Of a stretch of DNA of 64,000 bases, positions 62,672-64,000 are shown one piece after another (the stretch's first letter is position 1; every line of letters starts with the position of its first letter). The notes beneath the pieces are model-generated. The model was not told the origin of the DNA, did no database searches, and was given only the letters and a program-made list of their open reading frames with translations. Made by a program: the position numbers and the translations under genes. Origin of the DNA: JALZKA01 sp963754045 (GTDB lineage Bacteria > Actinomycetota > Thermoleophilia > Solirubrobacterales > 70-9); the NCBI GenBank assembly GCA_963754045.1, contig CAVWEN010000002.1:868001-932000 (forward strand), given 5' to 3'.

Positions 62672-64000
62672 GGCGCGAGCCGGCGGGTTACCTGGCGCTC
62701 GTCCTCCATTCGCACATGCCCTACGTAGAGGGCTACGGCACCTACCCCTTCGGCGAGGAATGGCTCTTCGACGCCGTCCTTCGCTCCTACCTGCCGGTGC
62801 TCGAGGTGGCCGATCGGCTGACGATGACGGTGACTCCGGTTCTGGCCGACCAGCTCGAGGCGCCGGGCGTGGGTGAGCGCCTGCACCGATTCGCCACCGA
62901 CTTCAGGCTCGGCTCGTCGGAGATCGAGGCGGCCGAGATGGAGCCGGAGTATCGGCCGGCGTGTCTCGCCGACGCAGAGCGCTACCGCCGCGCGATCGCT
63001 CGCCTCGAAGAGTTCGACCGCAGACCGCTGGAGCTGTTCGCCCAGGCCAAACTCGAGGGGAGGGTGGCGTTGATGTGCTCGGCGGCCACGCACGCGGTGC
63101 TGCCTTTGTTGGCCAGTGAGGGGGGCGTGCGCCTGCAGCTAGCGACCGGTCTTCGCTCCCACCGCCGTCGCTTCGGCGAGCCGGACGGGATGTGGCTGCC
63201 CGAGTGCGCGTACGAGCCCGGACTCGAGCGCGACCTCGCCGATCTGGGCGTTGAGGCTTTCTGCGTGGACCAGAGCGCGCACGAGCCAGCGGCGGCGGCG
63301 CTGCGCCCGATCGCCACCGAGGCGGGCCCGGTGGCGTTGCCGATCGACTGGGAGGCCGTGGCGTGGCTGTGGTCGCTCGACGGCTATCCATCCGACCCGG
63401 TCCACACCGACTTTCACCGTGAGTCTCTGCGAGGCTCCCGGGCCTGGTCGATCGAGGGGCATCCGCGCGACCCGGAGGCGGCGTCGACCCGGGCTCGCCA
63501 GCAGGCACACGAGTTCGTCGCACGCCTCGCGAAGAGGCTGGATGCGCACCGCGACCGCGAGGGCACTCCCGGCCTGGTCGTCTTCGCAATCGACACCGAG
63601 TTGCTCGGCCATTGGTGGTGGGAGGGCCCCGACTGGCTCGCGGAGGTGATCGATTGCGCCGGCGATCAGGGGGTGGAGATGGTCACCGTGCCCGAGGCGT
63701 TGGCAGTGGTCGAGCCCGAGCACCGCGAGCTGCGTCGCGCGAGCTGGGGCGAGCACAAGGACCTCTCCACCTGGGACTCACCCGAGGTTTCCGACCTCGC
63801 GTGGGGAGCACGCCGGCTGGAGCTTGGCCTGATGCGCGAGCTGGCGACCGGCAGGCTGGAGCGCGACTCGGCAGAGCGTGCGGCTCGCGAGCTGCTGGCG
63901 GCCCAGGCGAGCGACTGGGCGTTCCTCGACAAGCGTGGGCAGGCCGGCGATTACCCATACCAGCGGGTTATCGATCACTCCGAGGGCCTCTATGAGGCCA
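62668..64000 (+). CDS. GH57 1,4-alpha-glucan branching enzyme, C-terminus outside the window
   Basis: A GH57 enzyme, open from GTG 62668 to the window end (444 codons). YLALVLHSHMPYVEGYGTYP is the N-terminal GH57 block. MWLPECAYEPGLERDLADL holds the catalytic nucleophile Glu. LVVFAIDTELLGHWWWEGPD holds the acid/base Asp. The late segment RRASWGEHKDLSTWDSPEVS is typical of branching enzymes of the Rv3031/TK1436 type. It makes alpha-1,6 branches in glycogen or methylglucose polysaccharide. The GTG overlaps the methyltransferase stop as GTGA; GTG 62659 in the same frame is an alternative. A glycosyltransferase gene is expected just beyond the window. Confidence 0.92.
   Translation, partial: MRREPAGYLALVLHSHMPYVEGYGTYPFGEEWLFDAVLRSYLPVLEVADRLTMTVTPVLADQLEAPGVGERLHRFATDFRLGSSEIEAAEMEPEYRPACLADAERYRRAIARLEEFDRRPLELFAQAKLEGRVALMCSAATHAVLPLLASEGGVRLQLATGLRSHRRRFGEPDGMWLPECAYEPGLERDLADLGVEAFCVDQSAHEPAAAALRPIATEAGPVALPIDWEAVAWLWSLDGYPSDPVHTDFHRESLRGSRAWSIEGHPRDPEAASTRARQQAHEFVARLAKRLDAHRDREGTPGLVVFAIDTELLGHWWWEGPDWLAEVIDCAGDQGVEMVTVPEALAVVEPEHRELRRASWGEHKDLSTWDSPEVSDLAWGARRLELGLMRELATGRLERDSAERAARELLAAQASDWAFLDKRGQAGDYPYQRVIDHSEGLYEA

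Noticed and set aside
1..64000. Prophage, transposase, CRISPR array, rRNA or tRNA genes
   Set aside because: No open frame with transposase, integrase or phage features was seen, no regularly spaced repeats, and no stretch could be folded as tRNA or matched to rRNA by eye.

Overview
The window is high-GC, densely coded bacterial DNA with ATG, GTG and TTG starts. The gene content points to an actinobacterium, most likely of the class Thermoleophilia (Solirubrobacterales-like). Supporting genes are two F420-type LLM oxidoreductases, egtB-egtD, GlpX fructose-bisphosphatase, a BagA/BagB-like pair of ArsA ATPases, an Rv1264-like adenylate cyclase, DipZ, and an Rv3030/Rv3031-like methyltransferase plus GH57 pair. 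The class assignment is inference; no rRNA or tRNA was seen. No CRISPR array, prophage or insertion sequence was recognised, and no stretch over 300 bases lacks a gene.

Layout. 1-4.3 kb: a partial LhgO, two tandem peptidase-E-like genes overlapping into an ATP-dependent DNA ligase, a decayed permease/Ig-like chimera and a VapBC-type toxin-antitoxin pair. 4.3-13.3 kb: a crotonase, a methyltransferase, a small membrane protein, a sulfatase-fold membrane enzyme, VanZ, pyruvate kinase and a CtpE-like P-type ATPase. 13.3-17.1 kb: a complete compatible-solute (OpuC/Osm-like) ABC transporter. 17.2-18.4 kb: an AbiEi/DUF559 protein gene among palindromic repeats. 18.4-23.2 kb: a receptor Ser/Thr kinase, an LLM oxidoreductase, a saccharopine-dehydrogenase-like reductase and a small secreted protein. 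23.3-26.4 kb: the proton-pumping transhydrogenase pntAA-pntAB-pntB and a LapA-like protein. 26.5-31.4 kb: a pilin-anchored protein, a TetR/flavin monooxygenase divergon, a sulfotransferase and an SDR. 31.5-36.2 kb: ergothioneine genes egtB-egtD, a glycosyltransferase, a second LLM enzyme and a small membrane protein. 36.3-43.2 kb: glpX, an NmrA-like protein, a YihY operon, the primary sigma factor, an ABC-2 exporter and a PepSY protein. 43.3-46.3 kb: a two-component system with apparent target sites. 46.4-50 kb: a PilT-like ATPase, an HxlR regulator and a HEPN-like protein. 50-55.8 kb: an SDR, two ArsA-like ATPases and a ParA-FtsZ operon. 55.9-64 kb: gamma-glutamyltransferase, a LON-domain protein, adenylate cyclase, DipZ, two divergent methyltransferases and a GH57 enzyme cut by the window edge.

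Two window-wide themes stand out. First, many genes have a TANNNT -10 hexamer ending only 6-10 bases before the start codon, which implies leaderless mRNAs. Second, operons are chained by NTGA stop/start overlaps. In several genes the conserved N-terminus can be reached only from a non-standard start: CTG for the VapC toxin, VanZ and the 6.7-kb methyltransferase, and ATC for EgtB. The ParA-FtsZ operon, whose two proteins carry similar acidic, proline-rich N-terminal extensions, and the palindromic repeats around the AbiEi/DUF559 gene are the most unusual local structures.
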